From Lachnospiraceae bacterium (GTDB taxonomy: Bacteria; Bacillota; Clostridia; Lachnospirales; Lachnospiraceae), in contig JAFOEY010000006.1 in assembly GCA_017387565.1 (NCBI GenBank), forward strand, positions 1-64,000: a stretch of DNA of 64,000 nucleotides, read 5' to 3'. Below the pieces are notes generated by a model. It did not search any database, was not told the DNA's origin, and saw nothing but the letters and a program-made list of their open reading frames with translations. Position 1 is the first letter of the stretch. Each line of letters starts with the position of its first letter. Positions 18,501 to 27,174 of the stretch are shown piece after piece. The position numbers and the translations under genes are program-made.

Positions 18501-19915
18501 TAAAGGGATTAAATGTCCAATGTGAAGTTCCTTCAGCGGCTTACACGTTTGCAACGAAGTATGGATTTGGAACAGAGGATCGAATTCCGCATCCGTATTA
18601 TGTGCAATTTTATGACAATGATAATAATCCTTTAGGTGAAGTGCAAAAGGTTTATGAAGGAGAGGATGCAGTGCCTCCGGAACCTCCGGTAGTAGAAGGT
18701 ATGGTTTTTGAAAAATGGATGCCGGATTATACAAACGTAACATCCGATTTAAAAATTTATCCTAAATATGTTACGGCACCACCAACTGATGATGAAGATG
18801 ATAATAAACCTGTTTATACAGTAAGATTTTTTAATGCTGATGGAACGATGGCTATTAAAACACAAAAAGTGAAAGAGGGGGCTGCTGCAACTCCACCGAA
18901 TACCACACCGGAAATGGATGGCTATACTTTCACAGGATGGCTTCCTGAGTATGATAATATTATTTCGGATTTAGATGTTTATCCGCAGTTTAAGAGTAAT
19001 TCGTCATCTGACAATACCAATCCGGGAGATAACAATAATCAGAATTCGGATTCCAACAACAATAATTCCAACAATGGGAATTCGAATACACCGGGCAGTG
19101 ATAATAACAATTCAAATAATAATAATCAAACACCCGGAAATTCAGATTCCAATAATACGAATAATACAGATAATACAAATAATGCGGGAACCGGAAATAC
19201 AGGGGATACAAACAGTAGCAATACAGGAAATTCAAGCACAAATGGTAATTCCGGTGCAAATAATTCAAGTAATGGAAACTCAAATTCTACTCAAAGTGGA
19301 AACAGTTCAACAAACACAGGAAGTGGAAATACCAATGTTGTTGTTTCAAAACCCGGAATATCCAACTCAAATTTGGTTTCTGCATCGGTTAGTGGTTCCA
19401 CAGATGATTTTGTTGTGAAAATTTCGGATAGTGATTCTGCGAAAGCTGCTGTTGAACAGGCATTGTTAAATGAATACGGTAGTCTGGATGATATCCGTTA
19501 TTTTGCAATGGACATCAGTCTTTATGATAAAACCGGAACCAGTAAAATACAAAATCTGGATAATACATCGGTTACGATAACCATGCCGATTCCCGATGCT
19601 TTGATATCCTATGGTGGAAATAATAAAGCTGCTTCAGTTGTAAATGGCGATACATTGGAAAAACTGGATGTAAGATTTACGACGATTGACGGAGTACCAT
19701 GTATTTCTTTCGTGGCAAAACATTTTTCTCCGTACACCATTTATGTGGATTTAAATAATTTAACCGCATCCTTAAACGGCTCTGATGTTACACCGACAAC
19801 CGGTGATCCGATTCATCCGAAATGGTTTTTATCCATCGGACTTGGATTAATGTCCATTATTCTGTTTTTCTTAAAAGGTAGTAAGAAAAAAGTTGTAAAG
19901 GTTTTGCCAATTTAA
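15563..19915 (+). CDS. Giant BspA-like leucine-rich-repeat surface protein with sorting signal
   Basis: Secreted wall protein of 1450 residues. Its signal peptide (VLGTLSAIFMVSAIIVALIP) ends near SQAAD at 45-48. Several blocks of LRR_5/BspA repeats follow, of the form IGxxAFxxCxxLxxVxxP, between about 210 and 1000. Two InlB-B/Listeria-Bacteroides-type repeats lie at about 1012-1072 (YYVQFYDNDNNPLGEVQKV) and 1084-1143. A Ser/Asn/Gly/Thr linker covers about 1144-1260, followed by a domain shared with the next gene (ending KHFSPYTIYVD). The C-terminus has TPTTG at 1410-1414, a hydrophobic stretch and a KKK tail: a sortase signal with T in place of L. The protein probably binds host, plant or microbial polymers, but the ligand is unknown. 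Confidence 0.9.
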   Translation: MAKGAKEKSVKKSNHKIRRTVLGTLSAIFMVSAIIVALIPVKPSQAADPSDPVRTWTEAYDAHPDYDSGTGTGVIPDYFSAKTYFSQDGLFGVASVMRTGSAEIAGVLVYYDSQSSYASSNLIIPDNVPCFLYNSSYKLQAVNADDEYLYYVAQEAVVSENGIPVSDAVYAECLATDYDMWKGKNLYRMSGSDYVSSEQLALNVRYIGSKSYEVQSDYKLHSVSDGTGVFEGARNFSSVLIPEHILAIGNNAFKSCQMSSVSIANKVVSIGNHAFDGCNRLTNVSLSNSTTTDLREIGSYAFANCVYLTSISIPDQVEQIGSGCFMNCTALSAANLYGSNQDGNTNLVHIGDGVFYNCTSLGQIYLPNQLDPANISAMKYLLYGCTGLKTLGLSLNGGDLTYTNVTGCSNLLRVEVPNRDTKFACNFEQPPSSTKNGYKHADLSNVDKINRTDHCTFGAENLGSFSPFNDYEVDDRFTIVAYRNSNAYVYACEHEYSVGYLDDGYEGQYERVKNNYFFTVNEQNQLIHFGLYKESGDASIVEIPEAVGNHSINSIDGDTFSSFNQKSQIKYLYIPSTVSDIAANAFEGCISLQVVEFGNALNVASIGEGAFKTKTENDIPLRFIGTISPDSVPFNYAMKPENNYNASSATTKYISYTSAFPTNLQVELVVEKDPVTNTITKAIPTLIKAPSFEQFCGNEEYSLLRDVNPEQANEENTLVRDAYAKYLSGGEPTEDEQAVIDAVMRATVPAGVMGMNADVYQGRDYLTSVVLNTIQEVPDEAFKDCIKMQTFIMRSSNTEEGERIGDHAFDNCVQLSSVSLPDTLTEMGAVPFYDCPSLTELNCGNNPNFACSENAIIYEINEDGTKTIIECLQSRGDRIGTGKVRENEFENVTEIRPGAFRGCGNVSQVYFGDADIKEIPEYCFADCTKLNYCEVSDKTEAIGDFAFLNTALSDIRIPSSVVLIPENAFTEGSVSNNSMLKGLNVQCEVPSAAYTFATKYGFGTEDRIPHPYYVQFYDNDNNPLGEVQKVYEGEDAVPPEPPVVEGMVFEKWMPDYTNVTSDLKIYPKYVTAPPTDDEDDNKPVYTVRFFNADGTMAIKTQKVKEGAAATPPNTTPEMDGYTFTGWLPEYDNIISDLDVYPQFKSNSSSDNTNPGDNNNQNSDSNNNNSNNGNSNTPGSDNNNSNNNNQTPGNSDSNNTNNTDNTNNAGTGNTGDTNSSNTGNSSTNGNSGANNSSNGNSNSTQSGNSSTNTGSGNTNVVVSKPGISNSNLVSASVSGSTDDFVVKISDSDSAKAAVEQALLNEYGSLDDIRYFAMDISLYDKTGTSKIQNLDNTSVTITMPIPDALISYGGNNKAASVVNGDTLEKLDVRFTTIDGVPCISFVAKHFSPYTIYVDLNNLTASLNGSDVTPTTGDPIHPKWFLSIGLGLMSIILFFLKGSKKKVVKVLPI
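18994..19330. repeat. Low-complexity AAT/TCA-rich linker coding region
   Basis: Codons for Asn, Ser, Thr and Gly alternate for over 110 residues. The region is prone to slippage and produces long shadow ORFs in other frames, which are not genes. Confidence 0.7.
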
Positions 19916-20010
19916 TTGATTGTTCAATTCCCGAATAAAGAATATATCGCATATCGGGAGATGATAAAAAGTTAAAATATTGCATAGATTATGCAGAAAG
20001 CTCGGCTTTT

Positions 20011-22761
20011 ATGAAAAAAACAGTTTTAAAATTGATTGGAATCTTGTTTTTAGTAACCGCTTTGGTATGCACTCAAATTCCGGTTTTAGGAACAAATGCA
20101 TCTTCATCTGCCAATAATGGTTTTATGATGGATGGCACAAAGTTAGTAAAATATACAGGCACAGCAAATGCTGTGTCTGTTCCTAATGGAGTAAAAACAA
20201 TAGGTGCAGAGGCTTTTTCGGAAAATATATCGTTAAGCAGTATTTCGTTCCCAAGTGGATTAGAAACGATTGAAAATGGTGCTTTTAGCGGATGCACACA
20301 GCTGCGTCGCCTTGTTATTCCGGAGGGCTGTACAACGATTGAAAATGGCGCTTTTGCTGATTGTGATAAATTGGAATATATCAGTATTCCTGCTTCCTTA
20401 AGTGAGTTAGGTACCAGCGTATTTGCCGGTTGTGATCGATTAAAAAGCATCGACCTTGCAGCCGGTAATCCCAATTTTATATGTGATGACGGAGTATTAT
20501 ATAACAATAAAAAATCAATTATTTATCAGGTTTTATCCGGAAGAACCAATTCGGTGTATAATATGCCGGATTCAGTGGAAGAAATTAAAAAATATGCTTT
20601 CTGGGGCTGTTTAAATTTAAAAAATGTAAATGTCAGTAGTAATCTGAAGGAAATTGGTGATTATGCTTTTTCCAATGCATCTGCAATGGAAAGTATCGTT
20701 TTACCATACAGTGTCCGTGCAATCAGACAAAAAGCATTTGAAGACTGTCGACATTTAAAAGATGTTACAATTCCTGGTTCTGTGACGCAGATAGACGAAA
20801 CAGCATTTGACGGATGTTACTCGTTAAATATTATTGCAGAATCCGGCAGTGCAGGTGAACGCTTTAAAAATGATTTTGAGGCATCGATTACTGCTAATAT
20901 GGAATATGAAGATTCTGTTTCTCAGAATAATACTGTTACAAATCCGATAAAAGATCAGGATAATAAAGCGTTGAATATTCCTTATGCATCCGACGTAGAG
21001 CATTATGTTGAATGGGATGTTGACAGTCCCGGCGTTCTAGGTCGTTCCAAAATTGTTTCGGGGCAGGCTGTTGTTCTTATGAAAACAGATGAATCTGAGA
21101 TTTTGGGAGGAGAGAATTCCGGCGCTGTTTCCGATAATTCAACTTTTGTATTGCCGGATGGTGCAATTGTCAATCAGGATACGATAGGTTATAAAGCATT
21201 TTATTGTGATTCTGCAATATCCAATATTCAAATTCCGGGTTCTGTCAAAAAAATTGATTCTTTTGCTTTTTCAAGATCCGGATTAACCGAAATCGATATA
21301 CCCTATGGTGTGACGAAAATTGGAAATGCAGCTTTTTATCATTGTGATAATTTGGAAAAAGTCACGATTCCAAATTCCGTTTCTGAAATAGGAGAAGACG
21401 CTTTTTCTTATACAAAATGGCTTGATAACTGGTATCACAGTGATGCTTCAGATGATTTTTTAATCGTTGGAGACGGCATTTTGTTAGCTTATAAGGGGAA
21501 TGCTGCTACCATCAATATTCCTTCCGGTGTAAAACAGATTGGTGCCGGGACTTTTAAAAATCATAATGAAATTCAAAAAGTAAATATCCCGGATAGTGTT
21601 TTCGTCATTAATGAAGATGCTTTTTTCAACTGTTCTTCTTTAGATACGGTATCCGGTATGAATCACGTGACTGCAATAAAAGATCGTGCATTTTATGGAT
21701 GTCCTATTACGACAGTTCGGATACCCGCCTCTGTTTGTGAGATTGGTGTATCTGCATTCGGAGGAACTTCAAAATCTGACTGTGTCATTTTTCTTGGAAC
21801 TTCGATTCCCAAATTATCATATGAAGAATCGAGCACCAGACTTTCCGGACAGCGCAATCCGGTATTTGATGGAATCGATGTTGCAGTTGTTGATCGTACG
21901 ATTACCGGCGATTCTATAAAGAATACGGTATTAGACAAAGATGTCTCCAATTTTATGGGAGTTGTTTTTCAAATATCAGATTATGATGCGGGCATAGCAG
22001 CTCCTATTATATCAAATAAATCGCAAGATGATACAGATATGCCTGAAACTATAAGAGTATACGGTAAAAGCTATACAGTTTTACCAAAGGGCAGCGTTCA
22101 ATATGCACATATGACAGATACGGTTTCTGACAATTCCCTGCAGGATTTATTGAATGTAAGTCACAGTCAGTGGCAGAAAGAGGATGTTTTTGTGTCACAA
22201 AGCGGTTCAACCATTGATTTATCCGGATATCATCTATATTTTTCAGAGGCAGATGAGAATTCTTTGGAATTGGCAGATGCAATCAAACAATACTATGGTG
22301 AAACAGATGATACAAATTGTGTATTTTTTGATTTGTCCATGAATGATCCCTCAAATCATATTCCGATTAAGCAGTTGGGGAAAAATACGATATCCATAAC
22401 GGTTTCTGTTCCAAGCCAAATGATAGGAAAAGATTTATGTGTTGTTACGCTGGATAGAAATAAGAAACCGGAAGTTTTATTTGGAACTTTGCATACAAAA
22501 AACGGTAAGCAATATGTTTCGTTTGAGGTTTCCCATTTTTCGCCGTTTGCTTTATATGTACCGGAGGGCGAATTGAAAAATAGAATTGTTCAAAAGAACA
22601 GCAATTCTTCCGGATTATCCGGACTTGACCAGACACCGGATACCGGGGATTATGTGAATATGAAATTGATTTTAATCCTTGGCTTGTCTAGTCTTGGCGC
22701 TTTTTTCCTTGTTCTGGGTTTTACCTATCCATTGATTCGAAGAAAAAAGAAACCTTGTTAA
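20011..22761 (+). CDS. BspA-like leucine-rich-repeat surface protein with sorting signal
   Basis: Second predicted substrate of the adjacent sortase, 916 residues. The signal peptide KLIGILFLVTALVCTQIPVLG ends near residue 30. LRR_5 repeats lie at about 40-280 and 385-640, with repeats such as IGAEAFSENISLSSISFPSG. The C-terminal domain (ending VSHFSPFALYV) is related to that of the 1450-residue neighbour. The tail is TPDTG at 875-879, then a hydrophobic helix and RRKKKPC. The InlB-type repeats and Asn/Ser linker of the larger protein are absent. The ribosome site is weak (GAAAG). A terminator hairpin starts 27 bases after the stop, closing the sortase operon. Confidence 0.9.
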   Translation: MKKTVLKLIGILFLVTALVCTQIPVLGTNASSSANNGFMMDGTKLVKYTGTANAVSVPNGVKTIGAEAFSENISLSSISFPSGLETIENGAFSGCTQLRRLVIPEGCTTIENGAFADCDKLEYISIPASLSELGTSVFAGCDRLKSIDLAAGNPNFICDDGVLYNNKKSIIYQVLSGRTNSVYNMPDSVEEIKKYAFWGCLNLKNVNVSSNLKEIGDYAFSNASAMESIVLPYSVRAIRQKAFEDCRHLKDVTIPGSVTQIDETAFDGCYSLNIIAESGSAGERFKNDFEASITANMEYEDSVSQNNTVTNPIKDQDNKALNIPYASDVEHYVEWDVDSPGVLGRSKIVSGQAVVLMKTDESEILGGENSGAVSDNSTFVLPDGAIVNQDTIGYKAFYCDSAISNIQIPGSVKKIDSFAFSRSGLTEIDIPYGVTKIGNAAFYHCDNLEKVTIPNSVSEIGEDAFSYTKWLDNWYHSDASDDFLIVGDGILLAYKGNAATINIPSGVKQIGAGTFKNHNEIQKVNIPDSVFVINEDAFFNCSSLDTVSGMNHVTAIKDRAFYGCPITTVRIPASVCEIGVSAFGGTSKSDCVIFLGTSIPKLSYEESSTRLSGQRNPVFDGIDVAVVDRTITGDSIKNTVLDKDVSNFMGVVFQISDYDAGIAAPIISNKSQDDTDMPETIRVYGKSYTVLPKGSVQYAHMTDTVSDNSLQDLLNVSHSQWQKEDVFVSQSGSTIDLSGYHLYFSEADENSLELADAIKQYYGETDDTNCVFFDLSMNDPSNHIPIKQLGKNTISITVSVPSQMIGKDLCVVTLDRNKKPEVLFGTLHTKNGKQYVSFEVSHFSPFALYVPEGELKNRIVQKNSNSSGLSGLDQTPDTGDYVNMKLILILGLSSLGAFFLVLGFTYPLIRRKKKPC

Positions 22762-22787
22762 ATTGAATATTTGTGTATGCGCATCTG

Positions 22788-22826
22788 AAAACTCCTGTCA
22801 TATGATAATAAAAACAGGAGTTTTTT
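22788..22826 (+). terminator. Terminator of the sortase operon, overlapping the protease ribosome site
   Basis: AAAACTCCTGT (22788-22798) pairs perfectly with ACAGGAGTTTT (22814-22824), followed by further T. The 3' arm contains AGGAG, the only ribosome site for the protease start at 22829. Confidence 0.75.
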
Positions 22827-22828
22827 GT

Positions 22829-23749
22829 TTGGACAGAGTTCGAAAACAAATACATTATGAATATATTGAAAAACTGGGGCTTACCGGTAAAGGTGTTAAT
22901 GTCTGTGTATTAGATACCGGAATCAGTTCCCATATCGATTTTGATCATCGTATTATAGAATTTGTCGATTTAACCAAGAAACCCACATATAAAATCCGGG
23001 ATGACAGTGGGCATGGCACGCATGTTTGCGGAATATTGGCCGGAAGTGGAAAAGCCAGCGGTGGTTTATATAAAGGAATTGCAATTCGTTCTAATCTGAT
23101 TGTATTAAAGGTGTTGAATAATCAGGGGAATGGACAGGTAGATACGTTACTTTCTGCACTACATTGGGTTTTGGAGCATTGCTCTGAGTATTCTATTCGG
23201 ATTGTTAATATTTCTATTTCCGTTTCAAAAAACTGTAGTCTTCATACCGACCGCATCAAACTGTTTCATCTAAAAGACCTTTTGTATCGTTTACATGAAA
23301 AAAATATCCTAATTGTCACTGCAGCGGGAAATGAAGGCCCCGATAATAACAGTATTTCCATTCTGGGAAATCAGAACTATACGCTTTGTGTTGGCTGCCA
23401 TGACGGCGATTATAAGAGTAAGTCAGATACATTATGCGAACAATATTCAGGCAGAGGCTATGCCTATTATTCCATGATGAAACCGGATGTGGTAGCACCG
23501 GGAACCGAAATTGTATCTTGCTCCGGAAAAAACAGACGCGGATATACCAGTAAAAGCGGAACATCCATGTCATGTCCGATTATCAGTGGTGTGGCAGCCG
23601 ATTTAATGGAATTATTGGGAAATGTTCCTGTTGACACAATTGCTAATAAAATCCGTATGGGAACCACAAGTGTAAATACCCCAAGAAATCAGCAGGGATA
23701 CGGAATGATTGACTGTAAAAAAATATTTGAAAAATATACCTTAACGTAA
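22829..23749 (+). CDS. Subtilisin-like serine protease (S8), no signal peptide
   Basis: Serine endopeptidase of 306 residues. The triad is intact: Asp29 (VCVLDTGIS), His62 (DSGHGTHVCG) and Ser246 (SGTSMSCPI), with the oxyanion Asn168 in TAAGNEGP. There is no signal peptide, propeptide or membrane segment, so it is probably cytoplasmic, like IspA-type or AprX-type subtilases. I start at TTG 22829 (DRVRKQIHYEY), 8 bases after AGGAG. An upstream ATG at 22763 would read through the terminator hairpin and add 22 cysteine-containing residues that do not look like the family. It follows the surface genes, but its substrate is unknown. Confidence 0.85.
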   Translation: MDRVRKQIHYEYIEKLGLTGKGVNVCVLDTGISSHIDFDHRIIEFVDLTKKPTYKIRDDSGHGTHVCGILAGSGKASGGLYKGIAIRSNLIVLKVLNNQGNGQVDTLLSALHWVLEHCSEYSIRIVNISISVSKNCSLHTDRIKLFHLKDLLYRLHEKNILIVTAAGNEGPDNNSISILGNQNYTLCVGCHDGDYKSKSDTLCEQYSGRGYAYYSMMKPDVVAPGTEIVSCSGKNRRGYTSKSGTSMSCPIISGVAADLMELLGNVPVDTIANKIRMGTTSVNTPRNQQGYGMIDCKKIFEKYTLT

Positions 23750-23759
23750 AAGTCTTTCA

Positions 23760-23788
23760 TTGACAGAAATACATAGATTGTATACAAT
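23760..23788 (+). promoter_or_regulatory. gntR-icd promoter with palindromic operator
   Basis: TTGACA (23760-23765) and TACAAT (23783-23788) with a 17-base spacer. The -10 box is the right half of a perfect palindrome, ATTGTATACAAT (23777-23788). This fits the TnGTnnnACnA pattern known for FadR-type GntR regulators, so the regulator encoded just downstream probably represses its own operon here. Confidence 0.65.
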
Positions 23789-23830
23789 GATACAGAACAA
23801 TTCATTTATCCATCAGGCAGGAAGAATGTT

Positions 23831-24505
23831 ATGAGTGATAAATTTTTTTCAGATGAAATTAGTGATAAATATTCCTTACGGGGACGTGTATTTCACAAAA
23901 TCAGGGATGATATCTTAAACGGTAAATACAAAGAACATGATGAATTGCGCGAGGCTGCAATCGGCGAAGAACTGGGGGTGTCGCGTACACCTGTCAGGGA
24001 AGCCTTTCGCCAATTAGAATTAGAGGGACTCATTCATATTGTTCCGAACAAAGGTGCTTATGTAACCGGAATTACATCAAAAGATGTCAGAGATATTTAT
24101 ATGATTCGGGCACAGTTAGAAGGCTTATGTGCAAAATGGGCAACAGAGCACATTTCTGAAGCACAAATGCAGGAAATGGAAGAAAATGTATATTTGGCTG
24201 AATTTCATGCCGCCAAAGGTCATACCGAACAAATTGCATCGTTAGATAATCGTTTTCATGAAATCATGTATGAAGCCTGTGCGAGTAAAATGCTGGAACA
24301 TTCTTTAAAGGATTTTCATCAGTACGTTTATCGAATTCGGAAACAGACCCTTGCGCAGGGGGCAAGAAGCAGTGCTTCCAATGATGAACATCGAAAGATT
24401 ATGGAAGCTATCAAAGAAAAAGATGGTGAAAGAGCCTGCGAACTTGCGAAAATACACATGTTGAATGCATATGACAATATTTGCAAGAAAGGTCTATTGG
24501 ATTAA
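23831..24505 (+). CDS. GntR-family regulator, FadR/FCD type
   Basis: DNA-binding regulator of 224 residues. The N-terminal winged helix contains EELGVSRTPVREAFRQLELE at about 40-59 and a wing, VPNKGAYVTG. The C-terminal helical FCD domain spans about 85-215 and includes DNRFHEIMYEA and DEHRKIMEAI, whose Asp/His residues usually hold a metal and sense an organic acid. The gene lies 27 bases before icd, behind a single promoter with a matching palindrome, so it probably controls icd in response to a carboxylate such as citrate. The ligand is inference. Confidence 0.88.
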   Translation: MSDKFFSDEISDKYSLRGRVFHKIRDDILNGKYKEHDELREAAIGEELGVSRTPVREAFRQLELEGLIHIVPNKGAYVTGITSKDVRDIYMIRAQLEGLCAKWATEHISEAQMQEMEENVYLAEFHAAKGHTEQIASLDNRFHEIMYEACASKMLEHSLKDFHQYVYRIRKQTLAQGARSSASNDEHRKIMEAIKEKDGERACELAKIHMLNAYDNICKKGLLD

Positions 24506-24532
24506 AATAATTACAAAACGGAGGATTTAAGT

Positions 24533-25738
24533 ATGGCTATAATTCAAATGACAACACCCCTTGTAGAAATGGACGGAGACGAAATGACAAGAATTCTCTG
24601 GCAGATGATCAAAGATGAATTGTTACTTCCTTTCATTGACTTAAAAACCGAATATTATGACCTGGGTCTGGTACACAGAAATGAAACAAATGATCAGGTT
24701 ACCATTGACAGTGCTGAGGCAACAAAAAAATACGGAGTTGCCGTTAAATGTGCTACCATTACACCAAATGCAGCGCGTATGACTGAATACAACCTGAAAG
24801 AAATGTGGAAGAGCCCCAATGGCACCATTCGTGCAGCTTTGGACGGAACCGTATTTCGTTCACCGATTGTTGTAAAGGGAATTGAGCCTTGTGTGAAAAA
24901 TTGGGAAAAACCGATTACTCTTGCCCGTCATGCATATGGTGATGTTTATAAAAATTCAGAAATCAAAGTCCCCAAAGCCGGAAAAGCAGAACTTGTATTT
25001 ACGGATGAAGACGGAAATGAAATCAGAGAATTGATTCATAATTTCGCCGGACCGGGTATTATTCAGGGTATTCACAATACAGATAAATCCATCAGCTCAT
25101 TTGCAAGAGCATGTTTTAATTATGCATTGGATACGAAACAGGATTTATGGTTTGCAACCAAAGATACCATTTCCAAAAAGTATGACCATAATTTTAAAGA
25201 TATATTTCAGGAAATTTATGATGCAGAATACAAAGACAGATTTGAAGCTGCCGGCATTGAATATTTTTATACCTTAATTGATGATGCGGTTGCCCGTGTT
25301 ATGAAAGCAAAAGGTGGTTTTATCTGGGCTTGTAAAAATTATGACGGAGATGTTATGTCTGATATGGTCAGCTCTGCGTTTGGTTCACTTGCCATGATGA
25401 CTTCCGTTTTGGTTTCGCCTTCCGGTGTATACGAATATGAAGCTGCACACGGAACCGTACAACGTCATTATTATAAGCATTTAAATGGAGAAGAAACATC
25501 AACAAACTCTGTTGCAACAATTTTTGCATGGACAGGAGCGCTTCGTAAACGTGGAGAATTAGATGGTATTAGCGAACTTATGGAATTTGCCGATAAACTG
25601 GAAAAAGCAACCCTTTCTACCATTGAATCCGGTCGCATGACCAAGGATTTGGCATTGATTACATCTTTAAAAGATGTTACAGTTTTAAATAGTGAAAACT
25701 TTATTAAAGAAATACGAAAGACATTTGAGGAAATGTAA
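24533..25738 (+). CDS. icd: Isocitrate dehydrogenase (NADP-dependent, homodimeric type II)
   Basis: Converts isocitrate to 2-oxoglutarate with reduction of NADP. The 401 residues match the eukaryote-like short form rather than the E. coli type. Visible signatures are [20 protein letters not shown] at the start, [20 protein letters not shown] (substrate loop), [15 protein letters not shown] [18 protein letters not shown], and [20 protein letters not shown] (cofactor site). GGAGG precedes the ATG. In an anaerobe with an incomplete TCA cycle it supplies 2-oxoglutarate for glutamate, and NADPH. NfnAB, elsewhere in the window, also handles NADPH. Confidence 0.96.
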   Translation: MAIIQMTTPLVEMDGDEMTRILWQMIKDELLLPFIDLKTEYYDLGLVHRNETNDQVTIDSAEATKKYGVAVKCATITPNAARMTEYNLKEMWKSPNGTIRAALDGTVFRSPIVVKGIEPCVKNWEKPITLARHAYGDVYKNSEIKVPKAGKAELVFTDEDGNEIRELIHNFAGPGIIQGIHNTDKSISSFARACFNYALDTKQDLWFATKDTISKKYDHNFKDIFQEIYDAEYKDRFEAAGIEYFYTLIDDAVARVMKAKGGFIWACKNYDGDVMSDMVSSAFGSLAMMTSVLVSPSGVYEYEAAHGTVQRHYYKHLNGEETSTNSVATIFAWTGALRKRGELDGISELMEFADKLEKATLSTIESGRMTKDLALITSLKDVTVLNSENFIKEIRKTFEEM

Positions 25739-25743
25739 GAAAA

Positions 25744-27174
25744 ATGGATTTTATTTCCGTAACCTATCTGGTTTCTTTATCAATTTTACTAATTCTGTAC
25801 TATATGATACCAAAGAACAGGCAGTGGATTTCACTGCTTGTTTTTAGTATCATTTTTTATACCTTATTTTCATGGAAAATGTGGTTTTTCATGCTGTTTA
25901 CCTGCATTACCACATTTCTCTATGCACGCTATTTAAAGAATTCCAAATGTTTTTTGTTTGTGATAATACTGATGAATATCAGTATTTTATTTCTACTAAA
26001 ACTGATTTCTTCTGATCTTTTATTTGTTACTTCTCATAATCTGAATCGTTTTTCTGTTTTTGTTCCTGTAGGAATTTCATTTTATACCTTACAGTCTATA
26101 GCTTATATGGTTGATGCACACCGTAATCATATACAGGCAGAAAACAATATTTTTAAATATCTGTTATTCATGACTTTTTTTCCGCAGGTATTGCAGGGGC
26201 CGATTTCCAGATATTCGGATTTGAAAGAAGAACTATTCCGGGAACACAGTTTTTCGGAAGAAGAAGTTATAAAAGGGTTTTATTTATTGCTATGGGGACT
26301 TTTTCAAAAAATGGTCATTGCCGATAGGTGTAATCTTGTTGTAAATCATATTTTTGAACAATATACCTCGTATGAAGGTTTCTTTTTAATTTTAGGTGGA
26401 GTATTGTACAGTATTCAGTTATATACGGATTTTGCCGGATGCGTTTGTATTGCAATGGGAAGTGCACAAATGTTTGGAATTCACTTAAAGCCGAACTTTA
26501 ACCATCCGTATTTTGCTGTCAGTATCAAAGATTTCTGGAGAAGATGGCATATCTCCCTGAGTGCTTTTTTAAGAGATTATGTTTATATTCCTTTAGGTGG
26601 AAACCGCAAAGGGAAACTTTTGAAATATATGAATATCATGATAACGTTTCTGGTAAGCGGTATCTGGCACGGTGTAGGTCTTCATTATATGGTCTGGGGA
26701 TTTTTGCATGGTTTTTATCAGGTGGCAGGAGAAATAATGCAGCCTGTTAAAGATTTTTTAATGAAAATCACAAAGACTGAAAAGGGCAGTTTTACACATC
26801 TTTTTGTCAGTCGGTGTTTTACATTCTTCCTTGTCATGATTGCATGGGTTTTCTTTCGTGCTGAATCGGTTCAAAAGGCTGTTTATATCGTATTCCATAT
26901 GTTTACAAAGTTTAATCCATGGATTTTTGTATCCGGAGAATTATATTCACTTGGAATCAAAGAAGAGGAATGGGGATTGTTGTTATTATCCGGCATTGTC
27001 ATGATTGTGGTAGCTTTGTTGCACGAAAGGAAAATCTCAATCCGTGATTATTTTATCAAACAACCATTGTTTTTCAGATGGGCTGTTTTACTATGTTTGA
27101 TTTTTCTAATTCTGATAACCGGTGTATATGGTCCCGGCTATGATTCTGCACAGTTTATATACGGAGGATTTTAA
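25744..27174 (+). CDS. MBOAT-family membrane O-acyltransferase (AlgI/DltB-like)
   Basis: A polytopic membrane protein of 476 residues with roughly ten hydrophobic segments. Core signatures are FPQVLQGPISRYSDL, DFWRRWHISLSAFLRDYVYI, PLGGNRKGK and the active-site histidine region SGIWHGVGLHYMVWGFLHG. Members pass acyl groups (often acetyl or D-alanyl) across the membrane to polysaccharide or teichoic acid. The stop overlaps the start of an SGNH-like gene by one base (TAATG), the usual two-part arrangement. No dltA/dltC is present, so O-acetylation of a surface glycan is more likely than D-alanylation. It starts only 5 bases after icd but has no metabolic link to it. Confidence 0.9.
   Translation: MDFISVTYLVSLSILLILYYMIPKNRQWISLLVFSIIFYTLFSWKMWFFMLFTCITTFLYARYLKNSKCFLFVIILMNISILFLLKLISSDLLFVTSHNLNRFSVFVPVGISFYTLQSIAYMVDAHRNHIQAENNIFKYLLFMTFFPQVLQGPISRYSDLKEELFREHSFSEEEVIKGFYLLLWGLFQKMVIADRCNLVVNHIFEQYTSYEGFFLILGGVLYSIQLYTDFAGCVCIAMGSAQMFGIHLKPNFNHPYFAVSIKDFWRRWHISLSAFLRDYVYIPLGGNRKGKLLKYMNIMITFLVSGIWHGVGLHYMVWGFLHGFYQVAGEIMQPVKDFLMKITKTEKGSFTHLFVSRCFTFFLVMIAWVFFRAESVQKAVYIVFHMFTKFNPWIFVSGELYSLGIKEEEWGLLLLSGIVMIVVALLHERKISIRDYFIKQPLFFRWAVLLCLIFLILITGVYGPGYDSAQFIYGGF

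Noticed and set aside
18975..19418. Long frames on both strands over the Asn/Ser linker
   Set aside because: They are products of the AAT-rich repeats in the coding frame, giving only Ile/Thr or Tyr/Cys-rich peptides.
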